NCBI RefSeq assembly: GCF_905220565.1
Contig: NC_059422.1
Span: 8,886,272 to 8,950,271, forward strand
DNA: 64,000 nt
DNA from: Melitaea cinxia
Lineage: Eukaryota; Arthropoda; Insecta; Lepidoptera; Nymphalidae
Reading direction: 5' to 3'
The notes beneath the pieces are model-generated. The model was not told the origin of the DNA, did not search any database, and worked only from the letters and a program-made list of their open reading frames with translations. Positions 63,787 through 64,000 of this stretch are shown piece by piece (positions within the stretch are counted from its first letter, which is position 1; every line of letters starts with the position of its first letter). The translations under genes and the position numbers were made by a program.

Positions 63787-64000
63787 AGAATTAGTAAGGG
63801 AATTTGGGACTTTAAACTGTATTTGAATTTATCCTAGTTCGTAATGCGAACATTCTTCATGGGCTGTGCAGTTTAAACAGCTTAGTCATCTAGCACGGAT
63901 AATATTTGAGTTCTGCAGCACAAAGCTTGATGTATTTCGAGCGTTCCTTTAAAAGGACGTGTAGCAATCTCATACAAAACCTAATCGATTTCAGGAAACT

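Overview
The window looks like an AT-rich nuclear segment from a butterfly or moth (Lepidoptera). It has intron-rich animal genes with GT-AG splice sites and a dense load of repeat families familiar from lepidopteran genomes. One intron holds a mitochondrial cytochrome b fragment that reads in the invertebrate mitochondrial code. Species cannot be named from sequence alone.

Three host genes are supported by exon chaining. (1) A LYRM4/ISD11-like gene, + strand, 11236-18004, 3 exons, 87 aa (mitochondrial Fe-S cluster assembly). (2) A - strand gene, 37737-26041, 12 exons, 449 aa: signal peptide, an eight-cysteine single-domain von Willebrand factor C (SVWC) module and a long charged, Lys-rich tail. 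(3) A + strand aldo-keto reductase gene, 42948-61160, 8 exons, 343 aa, with an intact catalytic tetrad and a hydrophobic N-terminal leader in its own first exon. These genes are not an operon and show no obvious functional link. Most of their length is intron filled with transposable elements.

The rest is mobile DNA. I use letters for families. A: about 300-345 bp derivative of an RTE LINE (5' UTR fused to the last codons). B: about 600 bp Helentron-like element with subterminal inverted repeats and a 3' hairpin. C: tRNA-headed SINE with an RTE-like tail. D: about 270 bp interspersed repeat. E: about 430 bp repeat. F-K: smaller families. Larger elements are a full-length RTE LINE with an 11-bp target-site duplication (TSD) inside aldo-keto reductase intron 7 (57503-60669), a decayed CR1/Jockey-group LINE inside LYRM4 intron 2 (14066-16936), and a TSD-flanked, poly(A)-tailed retroelement (21596-23871). 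The last carries an intact 545-codon ORF with a complete set of superfamily 1 helicase motifs of the alpha-like RNA-virus type.

Layout: 1-9.8 kb repeats; 9.8-11.2 kb unassigned; 11.2-18.0 kb LYRM4; 18-26 kb repeats and the helicase retroelement; 26-37.7 kb SVWC gene; 37.7-42.9 kb repeats; 42.9-61.2 kb aldo-keto reductase; 61.2-64 kb repeats and one unidentified ORF.
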